Below, one piece after another: positions 42,830 to 54,941 of a DNA stretch of 64,000 nt. The position numbers were made by a program, and so were the translations under genes. Source of the stretch: Nonomuraea sp. NBC_00507 (GTDB lineage: Bacteria > Actinomycetota > Actinomycetes > Streptosporangiales > Streptosporangiaceae); the NCBI RefSeq assembly GCF_036013525.1, contig NZ_CP107853.1:12462001-12526000 (forward strand), given 5' to 3'. Numbering within the stretch: the stretch's first letter is position 1; every line of letters starts with the position of its first letter. The notes beneath the pieces were generated by a model that worked only from the letters and a program-made list of their open reading frames with translations, searched no databases and was not told the origin of the DNA.

Positions 42830-43924
42830 TTAGAACGTCACCACCGAACGCAGCACCTCGCCCCGGTGCATCTTCGCGAACGCCTCTTCGACCTGGCCGA
42901 CCCCGATCGTCTCCGACACGAACTTGTCGAGCGGCAGCCGGTTCTGCAGGAACAGGTCGATGAGCATCGGGAAGTCACGGCTGGGCAGGCAGTCGCCGTA
43001 CCAGGACGACTTCAGCGACCCGCCACGGCCGAAGACGTCCAGCAGCGGCAGCTCCAGCTTCATCTCCGGCGTCGGCACGCCGACCAGGACCACGGTCCCG
43101 GCCAGGTCGCGGGCGTAGAACGCCTGGATGTAGGTCTCCGGCCGGCCCACCGCCTCGATGACCACGTCCGCGCCGAAACCGCCGGTCAGGTCGCGAACAG
43201 CCTCGACCGGGTCGTTCTCGCGCGAGTTGACCGTGTGTGTGGCGCCGAAACCACGCGCCCACTCCAGTTTGCGGTCGTCCACGTCCACCGCGATGATCGT
43301 GGCGGCGCCGGCCAGCGAGGCGCCGAGGATCGCCGCGTCGCCGACCCCGCCGCAGCCGATCACGGCCACGCTGTCGCCCCGCGTCACCCCTCCGGTGTTG
43401 ATCGCCGCGCCGATCCCGGCCATCACCCCGCACCCGAGCAGCCCCGCGACCTGCGCCGGGGCCTCGGCCGCGACCTTGGTGCACTGCCCGGCCGCGACCA
43501 GCGTCTTCTCCAGGAACGCGCCGATGCCCAGGGCAGGGGACAGCTCGGTGCCGTCCTTGAGCGTCATCTTCTGCGCCGCGTTGTGCGTGCTGAAGCAGTA
43601 CCAAGGGCGGCCACGCAGGCAGGCCCGGCACTGGCCGCACACGGCGCGCCAGTTGAGGATCACGAAGTCGCCCGGCTCCACCTCGGTGACCCCGGGGCCG
43701 ACCGCCTCGACGACGCCCGCGGCCTCGTGACCGAGCAGGAACGGGAAGTCGTCGCTGATCCCGCCCTCCCGATAGTGCAGGTCGGTGTGGCAGACCCCGC
43801 AGGCCTGCACGTTCACGACGGCCTCACCCGGCCCCGGGTCCGGCACGAGGACCGTCTCGAGGGAAACTTCCTGGCCTTTACCTCGGGCGATGACGCCCTG
43901 CACTTCGTACGGCATGGCAGCCAT
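42830..43924 (-). CDS. mscR: S-(hydroxymethyl)mycothiol dehydrogenase / S-nitrosomycothiol reductase
   Basis: 364 residues of zinc-dependent [16 protein letters not shown] holds the catalytic zinc ligand; [15 protein letters not shown] holds the structural zinc cysteines; [14 protein letters not shown] is the NAD site. Actinobacteria use it to oxidise the formaldehyde-mycothiol adduct. ATG 43924 or 43915 could be the start; no strong ribosome site distinguishes them. It is in line with the MBL hydrolase. Confidence 0.9.
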   Translation of the reverse strand: MAAMPYEVQGVIARGKGQEVSLETVLVPDPGPGEAVVNVQACGVCHTDLHYREGGISDDFPFLLGHEAAGVVEAVGPGVTEVEPGDFVILNWRAVCGQCRACLRGRPWYCFSTHNAAQKMTLKDGTELSPALGIGAFLEKTLVAAGQCTKVAAEAPAQVAGLLGCGVMAGIGAAINTGGVTRGDSVAVIGCGGVGDAAILGASLAGAATIIAVDVDDRKLEWARGFGATHTVNSRENDPVEAVRDLTGGFGADVVIEAVGRPETYIQAFYARDLAGTVVLVGVPTPEMKLELPLLDVFGRGGSLKSSWYGDCLPSRDFPMLIDLFLQNRLPLDKFVSETIGVGQVEEAFAKMHRGEVLRSVVTF

Positions 43925-43930
43925 CTTGTG

Positions 43931-44896
43931 TCAGGAGGATGATCTCCGCAAGACATAGGGCTGCACCACGCCGAGGCCTCTAGCCGGGCGGCGTCGCATC
44001 TTGTGGACCTCGAAGCCGTCCAGCCCGCCGGCCAGCTCCTGGTCCACTAGAACGGTGCCCGGGCGGGCGATCGCGGTGAGCCTGGCGGCCAGGTTGACGG
44101 TGGTGCCGAAGACGTCGCCCATCACCGGCAGCACCGGCCCGTAGGCCATGCCGATGCGCAGCTCCTCCGCCTCGACCAGGTCGAGCGCGATCGCCGCCGC
44201 CTGCGCCGGGGTCGGCGCCGTGAACAGCACCTCGTCGCCCAGCGTCTTGACCAGCCTGGCGCCGTGCGTGGCCACCACGTCGGAGGCCCGCGACTCGAAC
44301 CCTTCCACCAGCTCCGCCAGCTCCCGCTCGTCCAGCTCGCGGGCGCGCCGGGTGAACGACACCAGGTCCGCGAACCCCACCGCCATCGACACGCGGGTCG
44401 GCACCAGCTCGTCGTGGCCGTCGGCGAGCGCCAGCAGCCGGGTGCCGGCCGCGGCGAGCTGGGCCCGCCAGACGTGGATCAGCACGTGCTCGAAGTCAGG
44501 CAGCAGCTGCTGCGCCGTGTCCAGCACGTCGGCCAGGTCGCCCTCGTCGGGATCTCGCGGCAGCATCGAGCCCGTCATGATCTCCGCCTGCCACTGGGCA
44601 AGCCTGGCCGTGGTCTGGCCGAGCGCGCGGGCCATGCGGACGACCGTCTCCTCCTCGAGCAGGCCGCTGTCGAGCATGCTACGCACCCGGCGCAGCGCGT
44701 CGACGTCGGCGTCGGTGAACGCCGCGTCGTCATCGGCGCGCTGGGCGAAGCCGAGCGCCCGCCAGATCCGCCCCGCCAGCTCCGGCGACACGCCGGCCAG
44801 GGCCGCGACCTGCGCGCGTGTGTAGCGGCGAGGCAGGCCGAGGAGCCGGAGCTCGATCTCCTCGGCGGTCGGCCGCCCCCGCGAGCCCGAGCTCAA
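43931..44896 (-). CDS. Class III adenylate cyclase with N-terminal regulatory domain
   Basis: 321 residues. The N-terminal half is helical (AQVAALAGVSPELAGRIWRAL, then LEEETVVRMARALG), like the regulatory domain of mycobacterial Rv1264/Rv2212. The catalytic domain has FADLVSFT (metal Asp), RLVKTLGDEVLF (Lys and second Asp) and GTTVNLAARL (Asn and transition-state Arg), a complete set. It is soluble, making cAMP. It overlaps the PH-domain gene by 4 bases. Rv1264 is pH-regulated; whether this one is remains unknown. Confidence 0.9.
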   Translation of the reverse strand: MSSGSRGRPTAEEIELRLLGLPRRYTRAQVAALAGVSPELAGRIWRALGFAQRADDDAAFTDADVDALRRVRSMLDSGLLEEETVVRMARALGQTTARLAQWQAEIMTGSMLPRDPDEGDLADVLDTAQQLLPDFEHVLIHVWRAQLAAAGTRLLALADGHDELVPTRVSMAVGFADLVSFTRRARELDERELAELVEGFESRASDVVATHGARLVKTLGDEVLFTAPTPAQAAAIALDLVEAEELRIGMAYGPVLPVMGDVFGTTVNLAARLTAIARPGTVLVDQELAGGLDGFEVHKMRRRPARGLGVVQPYVLRRSSS

Positions 44897-45402
44897 CGGC
44901 CGTCGACTTCGCCGTCCGAGGCGTCCTCGACGAGCCTGAAGATGTCAGTGCGGACGTCCTGGATCTTCGGGATGTCCCGGAGCACGATCTCGCCCCGCTC
45001 GCCGGCGGACTCGACGGTCAGCGTGCCGCAGCCGAGCAGGCGCTCGGCGAACGTCTGGTCGGAGCTGACCGTGTTGACCTTGGCGATCGGGATCTCGTCG
45101 GTGGACTTGTTGAGCACGCCCGTGCTGATCGTGAAGCGGTGCGTGGTGAGCACGTAGCCGGTGTTCTTCCACTGTAGGTAGGGCACGAACGACCAGATCG
45201 TCAGCAGGACGAGCGCGATGACGACGACGGCGATCCTGGCGTAGAGAGCGAACTCCCACTCAGGTATGAACCACAGCGCCGCGCTTGAGGCCGCGACGAT
45301 GAGAACGAGCGCGAGGAACGGGCCGATGAGCCGCTTCCAGTGCGGGTTGAAGGATCGGACGCGCCGCTCACCCTGCGTCAGATGATGGTCGGGAAGGGTC
45401 AT
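44893..45402 (-). CDS. PH (bPH2/YdbS-like) domain membrane protein
   Basis: About 169 residues. Two membrane helices (about 25-75) precede a bacterial PH domain: NTGYVLTTHRFTISTGVLNKSTDEIPIAKVN, broken here into ordinary strand segments, and LTVESAGERGEIVLRDI. The ATG at 45402 or 45411 may start it. Function unknown; it is commonly found next to birA and the cyclase in actinobacteria. Confidence 0.85.
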   Translation of the reverse strand: MTLPDHHLTQGERRVRSFNPHWKRLIGPFLALVLIVAASSAALWFIPEWEFALYARIAVVVIALVLLTIWSFVPYLQWKNTGYVLTTHRFTISTGVLNKSTDEIPIAKVNTVSSDQTFAERLLGCGTLTVESAGERGEIVLRDIPKIQDVRTDIFRLVEDASDGEVDGR

Positions 45403-45458
45403 GGCGCACATCGTGCCACCATCGCCGCCCGGCGGCTACGCGGACGGCGCAAACCGGC

Positions 45459-46277
45459 TCATCCCGCGATCCGTACGTGCACGACGTCGCCCGCGCTCAG
45501 CGTGTGACGTTCGCCCTCGCTCGCCACCTGCAGGTGGCCGGAGGTGTCGACGCCGGTCGCCTGCCCGATCAGCACCTGCCCGCCGGGCAGCTCCACTCGC
45601 ACCAGGCGGCCGATCGTGGCGCTGGCCGCCAGGTAGGCCGAGTGCAGCCCGGAGGCCTCGGCGTCGCCGCCGGCCGCCGTCCACTCCCTGTAGTGGGTCT
45701 CGACCTCCCTGAGTACGGCTCTGAGCAGCGGATCCCGGTCCACGCACGCCGCCTGCTCGATGGCCAGCGACGTGGCCGTCTCGACGGGCAGCTCCTCGGG
45801 CTTGAGCGACACGTTGAGCCCCATGCCGATGACGATGGCGTCGCCGGCCCGCTCGGCCAGCACCCCGGCCAGCTTGCGTTCGCCGATCAGCAGGTCGTTG
45901 GGCCACTTCAGGCGGACGTCCACCTCGGCCAGCCGGCGCACGGCCGAGGCGGCGGCGACGCCGTACAGGAGGGACAGCCAGCCCTGCGTGGCCACCGGGA
46001 CCCGCGGTCGGAGCAAGATCGAGAACGTCAGCCCGGAGCGGGGCGGCGCCGACCAGGTGCGGGCCAGCCTGCCGCGACCGGCGAGCTGCTCCTCCGCCAC
46101 CAGCACCGCACCCTCGGCGGCTCCCTCCTGTGCGGCCTTGGCCAGGTCGGAGTTGGTGGAGCCGGTGCTCTCCACGACGGTGACGCCCGTCCACAGGCTG
46201 CCGGGGCGCACCAGGGCGCGGTTGAGCGCCGCCGCGGAAAGGGGCGGCCGCTCGAGGTCGGAGTAGCGCATTCTCAT
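45459..46277 (-). CDS. birA: Biotin--[acetyl-CoA-carboxylase] ligase
   Basis: 272 residues, class I (no DNA-binding domain). ESTGSTNSDL, GRGRLARTW (biotinyl-AMP loop), LKWPNDLL and GMGLNVS are the ligase signatures; the C-terminal SH3-like domain ends VHVRIAG. It would biotinylate the acyl-CoA carboxylase alpha subunit, which is not in this window, partner of pccB at 55.7 kb. ATG at 46277 or 46271. Divergent from ydeP. Confidence 0.92.
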   Translation of the reverse strand: MRMRYSDLERPPLSAAALNRALVRPGSLWTGVTVVESTGSTNSDLAKAAQEGAAEGAVLVAEEQLAGRGRLARTWSAPPRSGLTFSILLRPRVPVATQGWLSLLYGVAAASAVRRLAEVDVRLKWPNDLLIGERKLAGVLAERAGDAIVIGMGLNVSLKPEELPVETATSLAIEQAACVDRDPLLRAVLREVETHYREWTAAGGDAEASGLHSAYLAASATIGRLVRVELPGGQVLIGQATGVDTSGHLQVASEGERHTLSAGDVVHVRIAG

Positions 46278-46303
46278 ATCTTCGCAGGAGGGAGGATGGA
46301 GAC

Positions 46304-48511
46304 ATGAGCAGCAAGCGTCTGGATCGGCGTAACTGGGCGTCCTGGCGGCCGTTCGGCATCGGGTTGCGCAAGCCGAACAATTACCTGGAGCTGTGGAAGG
46401 CGTTCAGGTCCGTCAAGGGCAACAGGCGCTACGCGTGGCGGATACTCAACGAGGGCACCTGTGACGGGTGCGCGCTGGGCACGCAGGGCATGCGTGACTG
46501 GACGATGGACGAGATCCATCTGTGCAACATCAGGTTGCGGCTGCTGCCGCTCAACACGATGCCGGCCATGGACGTCTCCGTGCTGCGCGAGGTCTCCGGG
46601 CTCACCGGCAAGAAGAGCGCCGAGCTGCGGGAGCTCGGCCGGCTGCCCTATCCGATGCTGCGGCGAGCCGGGGAGGCCGGATTCACCCGCATCTCGTGGG
46701 ACGAGGCGTTGCGGGTGGCGGCGGAAGGGCTGCGGGGAGCACGGTTCGGGACATACCTGACAAGTCGCGGCATGCCCAACGAAAACTACTACGCGGCACA
46801 GAAGGCGGTGCGTGCGCTCGGCACCAACAACGTGGACAACGCCGCCCGCATCTGCCACTCACCGTCCACCGTCGCACTCAAGCAGACCATCGGCGCGGCC
46901 GCCACGACCTGCTCCTACAGTGACTGGATCGGCTCGGACCTCATCGTCTTCATCGGCTCGAACCCGTCGAACAACCAGCCGGTGGCGATGAAATACCTCT
47001 ACCACGCCAAGAAGGAGGGCACCCGCATCGCGATGGTCAACGCCTACCGCGAGCCCGGCATGGACAAATACTGGGTGCCCTCGAACGCCGAGTCCGCGGT
47101 GTTCGGCACGAAGATCACCGATGAGTTCTTCGGCGTGAACGTGGGCGGCGACATCGGCTTCCTCAACGGCGTGCTCAAGCACCTCATCGAGAACGACTGG
47201 GTGGACAAGGCGTTCGTGGACCAGCGGACGAGCGGCTTCGAGGACGTGCGGCGGGCCGTCGCCGGCCAGTCGTGGGAGGAGCTGGAGGCGCTGTCCGGCG
47301 CCTCGCGCGACGACATGCTCCGCCTGGCCAGGATGCTGGGCGAGGCCCGGTCGGCGGTGCTCGTGTGGTCCATGGGGATCACCCAGCACGCCTACGGCGA
47401 GGACAACGTGCGGGCGATCGTCAATCTGGCGCTCGCCCGGGGCTTCGTCGGGCGGGACAAGTGCGGGCTGATGCCGATCCGCGGGCACAGCGGTGTGCAG
47501 GGCGGGGCCGAGATGGGCGCGTACGCGACCGGGCTGCCGGGCGGGCTGCCGATCACACCAGAAAATGCCGCGAAATTTACGGACATGTGGGGATTCGAAG
47601 TGCCGGACACGCCCGGCCTGACCGCCACCGACATGATCGACGCCGCCCACCGCGGGGACCTGGACGCGCTCGTCTCCTCGGGCGGCAACTTCCTGGAGGT
47701 GCTCCCCGACCCGGCCTACTGCCGCGAGGCCCTGTCGCGGCTGCGGCTGCGGGTGCACATCGACATCGTGTTGTCGTCGCAGATGCTCGTGCCGGGCGAG
47801 GGCGACGTGCTGCTGCTGCCCGCCCAGACCCGCTACGAGATGGTCGGCGGCGTGACCGAGACCTCCACCGAGCGGCGGATCATCTTCTCGCCGGAGGTGG
47901 AGGGGCCGCGGATCGGCGAGGCGTGGCCGGAGTGGAAGATCTTCACGGAGCTGGCCGCCCAAACGCGCCCTGAAATTTCGGCAAAAATCCACTTCACCGG
48001 CACACCGCAGATCCGCGCCGAGATCGAGAAGGCCGTCCCCTTCTACGAGGGCATCGCCGGCCTGTCGAAGTTCGGAGACAACGTCCAGTACGGCGGCCGC
48101 CACCTGTTCGCCGACGGCCGTTTCCAGACCCCGGACGGGCTCGGCAGGTTCTCCGCCGTCGAGCCGCCCGCGCTGGAACGCCCCGATGGGACCTTCATGG
48201 TGGCCACGAGGCGCGGCAAGCAGTTCAACAGCATGGTCCACGAGCGACGCGACGCCTTCAACAACGCGGTGCGCGAGGCCGTGCTGATGAGCGCGTACGA
48301 CGCCGACCGCCTGGGCCTGCCCGACGGCGCCAGAGTCGAGCTACGCTCGGGCGGGCGAACATACCAGGGCAGGGTCCTACGGGCCCCGCTCATGCCCGGC
48401 AACCTGCAGATTCACTGGCCGGAGGGCAATGTGCTGCTGGATGAGTCCCGCCGCTCGCCCCAGGCGCGCATCCCCGACTACAACGCCCTCGTCACCGTGC
48501 GGCCGCAATGA
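46304..48511 (+). CDS. FdhF/YdeP-family molybdopterin oxidoreductase
   Basis: 735 residues. The N-terminus has only part of an iron-sulfur site (GTCDGCALGTQG, two cysteines). The body has SRGMPNENYYAAQKAVRALG, FIGSNPSNNQPV, PIRGHSGVQGG and a C-terminal MopB domain (MVATRRGKQFNSMVH). This is the YdeP subgroup, distinct from true formate dehydrogenases and linked to acid resistance in E. coli; the substrate is unknown. GGAGG precedes the ATG. Its end overlaps fdhD by 4 bases. Confidence 0.9.
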   Translation: MSSKRLDRRNWASWRPFGIGLRKPNNYLELWKAFRSVKGNRRYAWRILNEGTCDGCALGTQGMRDWTMDEIHLCNIRLRLLPLNTMPAMDVSVLREVSGLTGKKSAELRELGRLPYPMLRRAGEAGFTRISWDEALRVAAEGLRGARFGTYLTSRGMPNENYYAAQKAVRALGTNNVDNAARICHSPSTVALKQTIGAAATTCSYSDWIGSDLIVFIGSNPSNNQPVAMKYLYHAKKEGTRIAMVNAYREPGMDKYWVPSNAESAVFGTKITDEFFGVNVGGDIGFLNGVLKHLIENDWVDKAFVDQRTSGFEDVRRAVAGQSWEELEALSGASRDDMLRLARMLGEARSAVLVWSMGITQHAYGEDNVRAIVNLALARGFVGRDKCGLMPIRGHSGVQGGAEMGAYATGLPGGLPITPENAAKFTDMWGFEVPDTPGLTATDMIDAAHRGDLDALVSSGGNFLEVLPDPAYCREALSRLRLRVHIDIVLSSQMLVPGEGDVLLLPAQTRYEMVGGVTETSTERRIIFSPEVEGPRIGEAWPEWKIFTELAAQTRPEISAKIHFTGTPQIRAEIEKAVPFYEGIAGLSKFGDNVQYGGRHLFADGRFQTPDGLGRFSAVEPPALERPDGTFMVATRRGKQFNSMVHERRDAFNNAVREAVLMSAYDADRLGLPDGARVELRSGGRTYQGRVLRAPLMPGNLQIHWPEGNVLLDESRRSPQARIPDYNALVTVRPQ

Positions 48512-49347
48512 AGAGGCGACCCGGCCCCACCACCCGCGCCAGGATCCGGGAGCTCAACGGCTCCGTCGCCAGGGACCGCCGCGACGACCTGGCCACGGAG
48601 GAGCCGCTGGAGATCCGGCTCACCGCGCCGGACGGCGAGCGCAAGACCGTCGCCATCACCATGCGCACGCCGGGCCACGACTTCGAGCTGGCCGCCGGGT
48701 TCCTGCACGGCGAAGGGCTCGTGCGGCCCGGCGACGTCGCGGCCATCGTCTACTGCACCGACGAGGACCTCCCGCCGGAGGCCCGCTACAACACGGTCAC
48801 CGTACGCCTGCGCGGCCCCATCCCCGACCTGCCCGCGCTGGACCGGCACTTCCTCACCTCCAGCGCGTGCGGCGTCTGCGGCTCGGCCAGCCTCGACGCG
48901 CTGCGCGACCGCTGTGTGCCCCTCCCGGAGGGCTCGCTGCGGCTCACGCCCGACATCCTGTACGGGCTGCCGGACACGCTCCGCAGCGCGCAGGGCGTGT
49001 TCGGCAAGACCGGCGGACTGCACGCCGCGGGGCTGTTCTCGGCCACCGGCACGCTGGTGGCGGTGCGTGAGGACGTGGGGCGGCACAACGCCGTGGACAA
49101 GCTGGTCGGCTGGGCCGCGATGGCGGAGCGGCTGCCGCTGGCCGAGCATGTGCTCATGGTCAGCGGCCGGGCCAGCTACGAGATCATGCAGAAGGCCCTC
49201 GCCGCCGGGATCCCGGCGGTGTGCGCGGTGTCGGCGCCCTCATCGCTCGCCGTGGAGCTGGCCAGGGAGTTCGGCATGACGCTGGTGGGCTTCCTGCGCG
49301 GGGAGCGCTGCAACGTGTACGCGGATCAGGAACGGATCAGGCCATAG
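48508..49347 (+). CDS. fdhD: Formate dehydrogenase accessory sulfurtransferase FdhD
   Basis: 279 residues. SACGVCGSAS carries the catalytic Cys pair that passes sulfur from a desulfurase to the molybdenum cofactor; VREDVGRHNAVDKL and SGRASYEIMQKA are family signatures. It overlaps the upstream oxidoreductase gene by 4 bases (ATGA), which it presumably matures. Confidence 0.93.
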   Translation: MKRRPGPTTRARIRELNGSVARDRRDDLATEEPLEIRLTAPDGERKTVAITMRTPGHDFELAAGFLHGEGLVRPGDVAAIVYCTDEDLPPEARYNTVTVRLRGPIPDLPALDRHFLTSSACGVCGSASLDALRDRCVPLPEGSLRLTPDILYGLPDTLRSAQGVFGKTGGLHAAGLFSATGTLVAVREDVGRHNAVDKLVGWAAMAERLPLAEHVLMVSGRASYEIMQKALAAGIPAVCAVSAPSSLAVELAREFGMTLVGFLRGERCNVYADQERIRP

Positions 49348-49351
49348 TTAT

Positions 49352-49400
49352 GGAATGAAGCATTCCGTTCTGGTACTCTTGGAACAGAACAAACCGTTCC
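49352..49400 (+). promoter_or_regulatory. Promoter with nested inverted repeats before the epoxide hydrolase gene
   Basis: GGAATG-aag-CATTCC (49352-49366) is a perfect dyad. A -10-like TACTCT (49374-49379) lies between gttctg and cagaac arms, and ggaac/gttcc (49381-49400) forms a third dyad. This is a typical TetR/MarR operator arrangement, though no regulator gene is adjacent. Confidence 0.6.
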
Positions 49401-49413
49401 GAGAGGATGCGTC

Positions 49414-50487
49414 ATGAACCCCTTCCGTGTCGAGATTCCTCAGGCCGACCTCGACGACCTCCAGGCCCGCCTCGCCATGACCCGCTTCACCGACGAGATC
49501 CCCGGCGCCGACCAGGGCGTGACCGTCGAGCGGGTCAAGCGCCTGGTCGGCTACTGGCGCGACGGCTTCGACTGGCGGGCCCAGGAGGCGAGGCTCAACG
49601 CGTACCCGCAGTTCACCACGGAGATCGACGGGCAGAACATCCACTTCATCCACGTGCGCAGCGACAACCCCGACGCCCTGGCGCTGATCCTCACCCACGG
49701 CTGGCCCGGCTCGATCGTCGAATACCTCGACGCCATCGAGCCGCTCTCGCGCCACTTCCACCTGGTCGTCCCGTCGCTGCCCGGCTACGGCTTCTCCGGC
49801 CCCACCAAGGAGCTGGGCTGGAACAACCCGCGCATCGCCCGCGCGTGGGCCGAGCTGATGGCCCGGCTGGGCTATGAGCGCTACGGCGCGGTGGGCAACG
49901 ACGCCGGCTCGATGATCTCGCCGGAGGTCGGCCGCGTCGACCCCGGCCACGTCGTGGGCGTGCACGTCACGCAGCTGTTCTCATTCCCCTCGGGCGACCC
50001 CGCCGAGTTCGCGGAGCTGAGCGAGGAGGAGAAGGCCGGGCTGGCCGTGCTGGAGTGGTTCTGGAAGGAGAAGGGCGCCTTCAACGTGCTGCACGCACAG
50101 CAGCCGCAGACCCTCGCCCACGCCATCGCCGACTCCCCCGCCGGCCTGCTCGGCTGGCTGGCCCAGCTCCTCGACGACGACCTTGACGACGACTTCGTGC
50201 TGGCCAACGCGGCGATCTACTGGTTCACCGGGACCGCCGGCTCCGCGATCCGCCTCTACTGGGAGAACGCGCGCGCCGAGCAGCCCAAGGAGCCCACGAC
50301 CGTGCCGACGGCGCTGGCGATGGGCGAGGGCGACTTCAAGTCGATCCGCCGCTTCGCCGACCGGGACCACGCCAACATCGTCAGCTGGAAGACGCTGCCG
50401 GCCCCGGCCCACGGTCACTACACCGCGCACACCGCGACCGAGGCGCTCACCTCCGACGTCATCGCCTTCTTCACGGGCCTCCGCTAG
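49414..50487 (+). CDS. Epoxide hydrolase (alpha/beta-hydrolase with EHN domain)
   Basis: 357 residues. The N-terminal EHN domain (FRVEIPQADLDDLQARLAM, RFTDEIPGA) leads to an alpha/beta-hydrolase with THGWPGS (oxyanion His-Gly-x-Pro), VGNDAGSM (nucleophilic Asp) and a C-terminal HGHYTAH (catalytic His). Such enzymes open epoxides to diols. GAGAGG 7 bases before the ATG sets the start. The upstream dyads suggest substrate-induced control. Confidence 0.88.
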   Translation: MNPFRVEIPQADLDDLQARLAMTRFTDEIPGADQGVTVERVKRLVGYWRDGFDWRAQEARLNAYPQFTTEIDGQNIHFIHVRSDNPDALALILTHGWPGSIVEYLDAIEPLSRHFHLVVPSLPGYGFSGPTKELGWNNPRIARAWAELMARLGYERYGAVGNDAGSMISPEVGRVDPGHVVGVHVTQLFSFPSGDPAEFAELSEEEKAGLAVLEWFWKEKGAFNVLHAQQPQTLAHAIADSPAGLLGWLAQLLDDDLDDDFVLANAAIYWFTGTAGSAIRLYWENARAEQPKEPTTVPTALAMGEGDFKSIRRFADRDHANIVSWKTLPAPAHGHYTAHTATEALTSDVIAFFTGLR

Positions 50488-50563
50488 CCCTGTTGTCGCG
50501 CGTCAGCCGCTCTGCTCCCCCAGCGCCCGCCCTTCCGCCAAAGGACCTTCGCCGGAGCCGCCG

Positions 50564-53185
<2,622 letters not shown>

Positions 53186-53363
53186 GTCTCGAAGGGTATC
53201 TAGTCGCCCGAAGTGCCCGTAGACCGGTCTCACCAATTGGACTAGACCACTGCGAGGGAGTGCCGTCGCCTGGAGGAGCGGCGGGAGCGCAGCGACCAGA
53301 GCGGGGGAAGACGGCGGCGTCTGGCGACCGAGCCGCCGAACGGAGTGAGGCCATAGACACTGG

Positions 53364-54941
53364 TCAGGAGGCCTTCGACACGGCCCCGAGCAGCTCGGGG
53401 AGCCGGCCGAAGCCGATCTTGGCGGCCAGCCGCCTGCCGAGCACCTCGGCCAGCAGCCCGTAGAACGGCGCGAGCACGCTGACCCACAGGAGCCCGAAGA
53501 TGAGGGGCACCACGAAGGGCAGCGACAGGAGCGCGATGCCGAGCATCGCGCCCATGGAGGAGGCGAACGCCTGCCCGCCCTGCCCGGGAGCGGCGCCGCT
53601 GAAGGCGTTCATCCGCTCGGGCACGGAGTAGGGCAGCACGACGCTGGTCACGGAGCCGACGCCGAGGCCGATCCCGAGCGCGCCCCAGCCGGCCAGCATC
53701 GCCGGCAGGATCGCCGCCGGGTGGCCGGCGAACAGGCCCGCGCCGACCGCGATCACGGCGAGCAGCGGCACCGCGACCAGCGCGTTGGCCAGGTGGCGCC
53801 CGGCCAGGTCCGTGGCCAGGCTGCGCTCGGAGCCGAACGTCACGGCGTTCATCCAGAGCGAGCGCCCGTCGATGCCGAACGCGTTGCCCGACTGCAGGGC
53901 GATCATCAGGGCGCCGCCCGTCGCGATCACGATCGGCAGGCCCGGCCCCGGCGGCCCATCCGACGTGTTGCTCAGCGAGACCGACAACACGAGCGTGACC
54001 ACGACGGCGCTGAACCAGCCCACGCGGAACCTCGGCTCGCGCCTGATGTACTTCAGCTCCTTGGTGACCACGGCGGCCAGCGGCCCGTCCGGCAGGATCC
54101 GGTCCACCAGTCCGCTCTCCCTGCGTACGGAGGCCGCCTGGGTGGAGACGTCCGGCATGACCAGCGCACGGCTCAGTGCTTTGATCCACAGCCAGCCGAG
54201 CGCCACGACGAGCAACGCCAAGAACACGAGCTCGGCCAGCCCGGCCAGGCCGCCGTCGGCGATCGCGTGCGCGGCCATGCCCGGCGGGGTCCACCGGAGC
54301 ACGGCTGCCATCTGGTGCAGCATCGCCTCCGGGTCGCCGAAGCCACGGTTCAACACCAGGTTGGGCAGCTGCGCGAGCACCACCACGAGCAGGGCGGCCA
54401 CGGCCAGCACGTCACGGCCGCGCCGGGTGCGCAGCGCGCTCGACAGCGACGTGGTGATCAGCCGTGACGTCACCACGCAGAGCGCGAACTGCAGCAGCAC
54501 GGCCGGCACGCCGAGCAGGACGCCGCCGATGTTGACAGGCAGCGCGATCAGCGCGCCGATCGTGACGATCAGCATCGCGGCCGGCCAGACGCCCGTTACG
54601 GACGCGGTGAACATGCCGACCGCCAGCGTGCGCGTCCGCAGCGGGAACAACGACAACTTGGCCGGGTCGAGCGTGTCGTCCAGGCCGAACGCCATCAGCG
54701 GCACGATCATCCAGCCGAACAGGAAGAACGCGAACGCCACGATCACGAGCGAGGTCCTGATGTCGCCGGGCGCCAGCCGGAGCAGGCTCATCAGGAGGAA
54801 GCCGAACGCGGCCAGACCGGTGGCCATGATCAGGGTGAAGATGAACCCGAGCTTGCGCTGGAGGTCGCCGCGCAGGTTGCCGGCCAGCAGCCGGAGCTTC
54901 AGCCGCGCGAACAGCGACACCGTGTTCATGGGGCTGTTCAT
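53364..54941 (-). CDS. ABC transporter permease
   Basis: 525 residues with about 12 helices, the two-times-six layout of large ABC-2-like permeases. A cytoplasmic loop in the middle has VVTKELKYIRREPRFR. It overlaps the ATPase gene by 4 bases, forming an exporter. The substrate is unknown. The 120 bases between its end and ppc show no gene. Confidence 0.85.
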   Translation of the reverse strand: MNSPMNTVSLFARLKLRLLAGNLRGDLQRKLGFIFTLIMATGLAAFGFLLMSLLRLAPGDIRTSLVIVAFAFFLFGWMIVPLMAFGLDDTLDPAKLSLFPLRTRTLAVGMFTASVTGVWPAAMLIVTIGALIALPVNIGGVLLGVPAVLLQFALCVVTSRLITTSLSSALRTRRGRDVLAVAALLVVVLAQLPNLVLNRGFGDPEAMLHQMAAVLRWTPPGMAAHAIADGGLAGLAELVFLALLVVALGWLWIKALSRALVMPDVSTQAASVRRESGLVDRILPDGPLAAVVTKELKYIRREPRFRVGWFSAVVVTLVLSVSLSNTSDGPPGPGLPIVIATGGALMIALQSGNAFGIDGRSLWMNAVTFGSERSLATDLAGRHLANALVAVPLLAVIAVGAGLFAGHPAAILPAMLAGWGALGIGLGVGSVTSVVLPYSVPERMNAFSGAAPGQGGQAFASSMGAMLGIALLSLPFVVPLIFGLLWVSVLAPFYGLLAEVLGRRLAAKIGFGRLPELLGAVSKAS

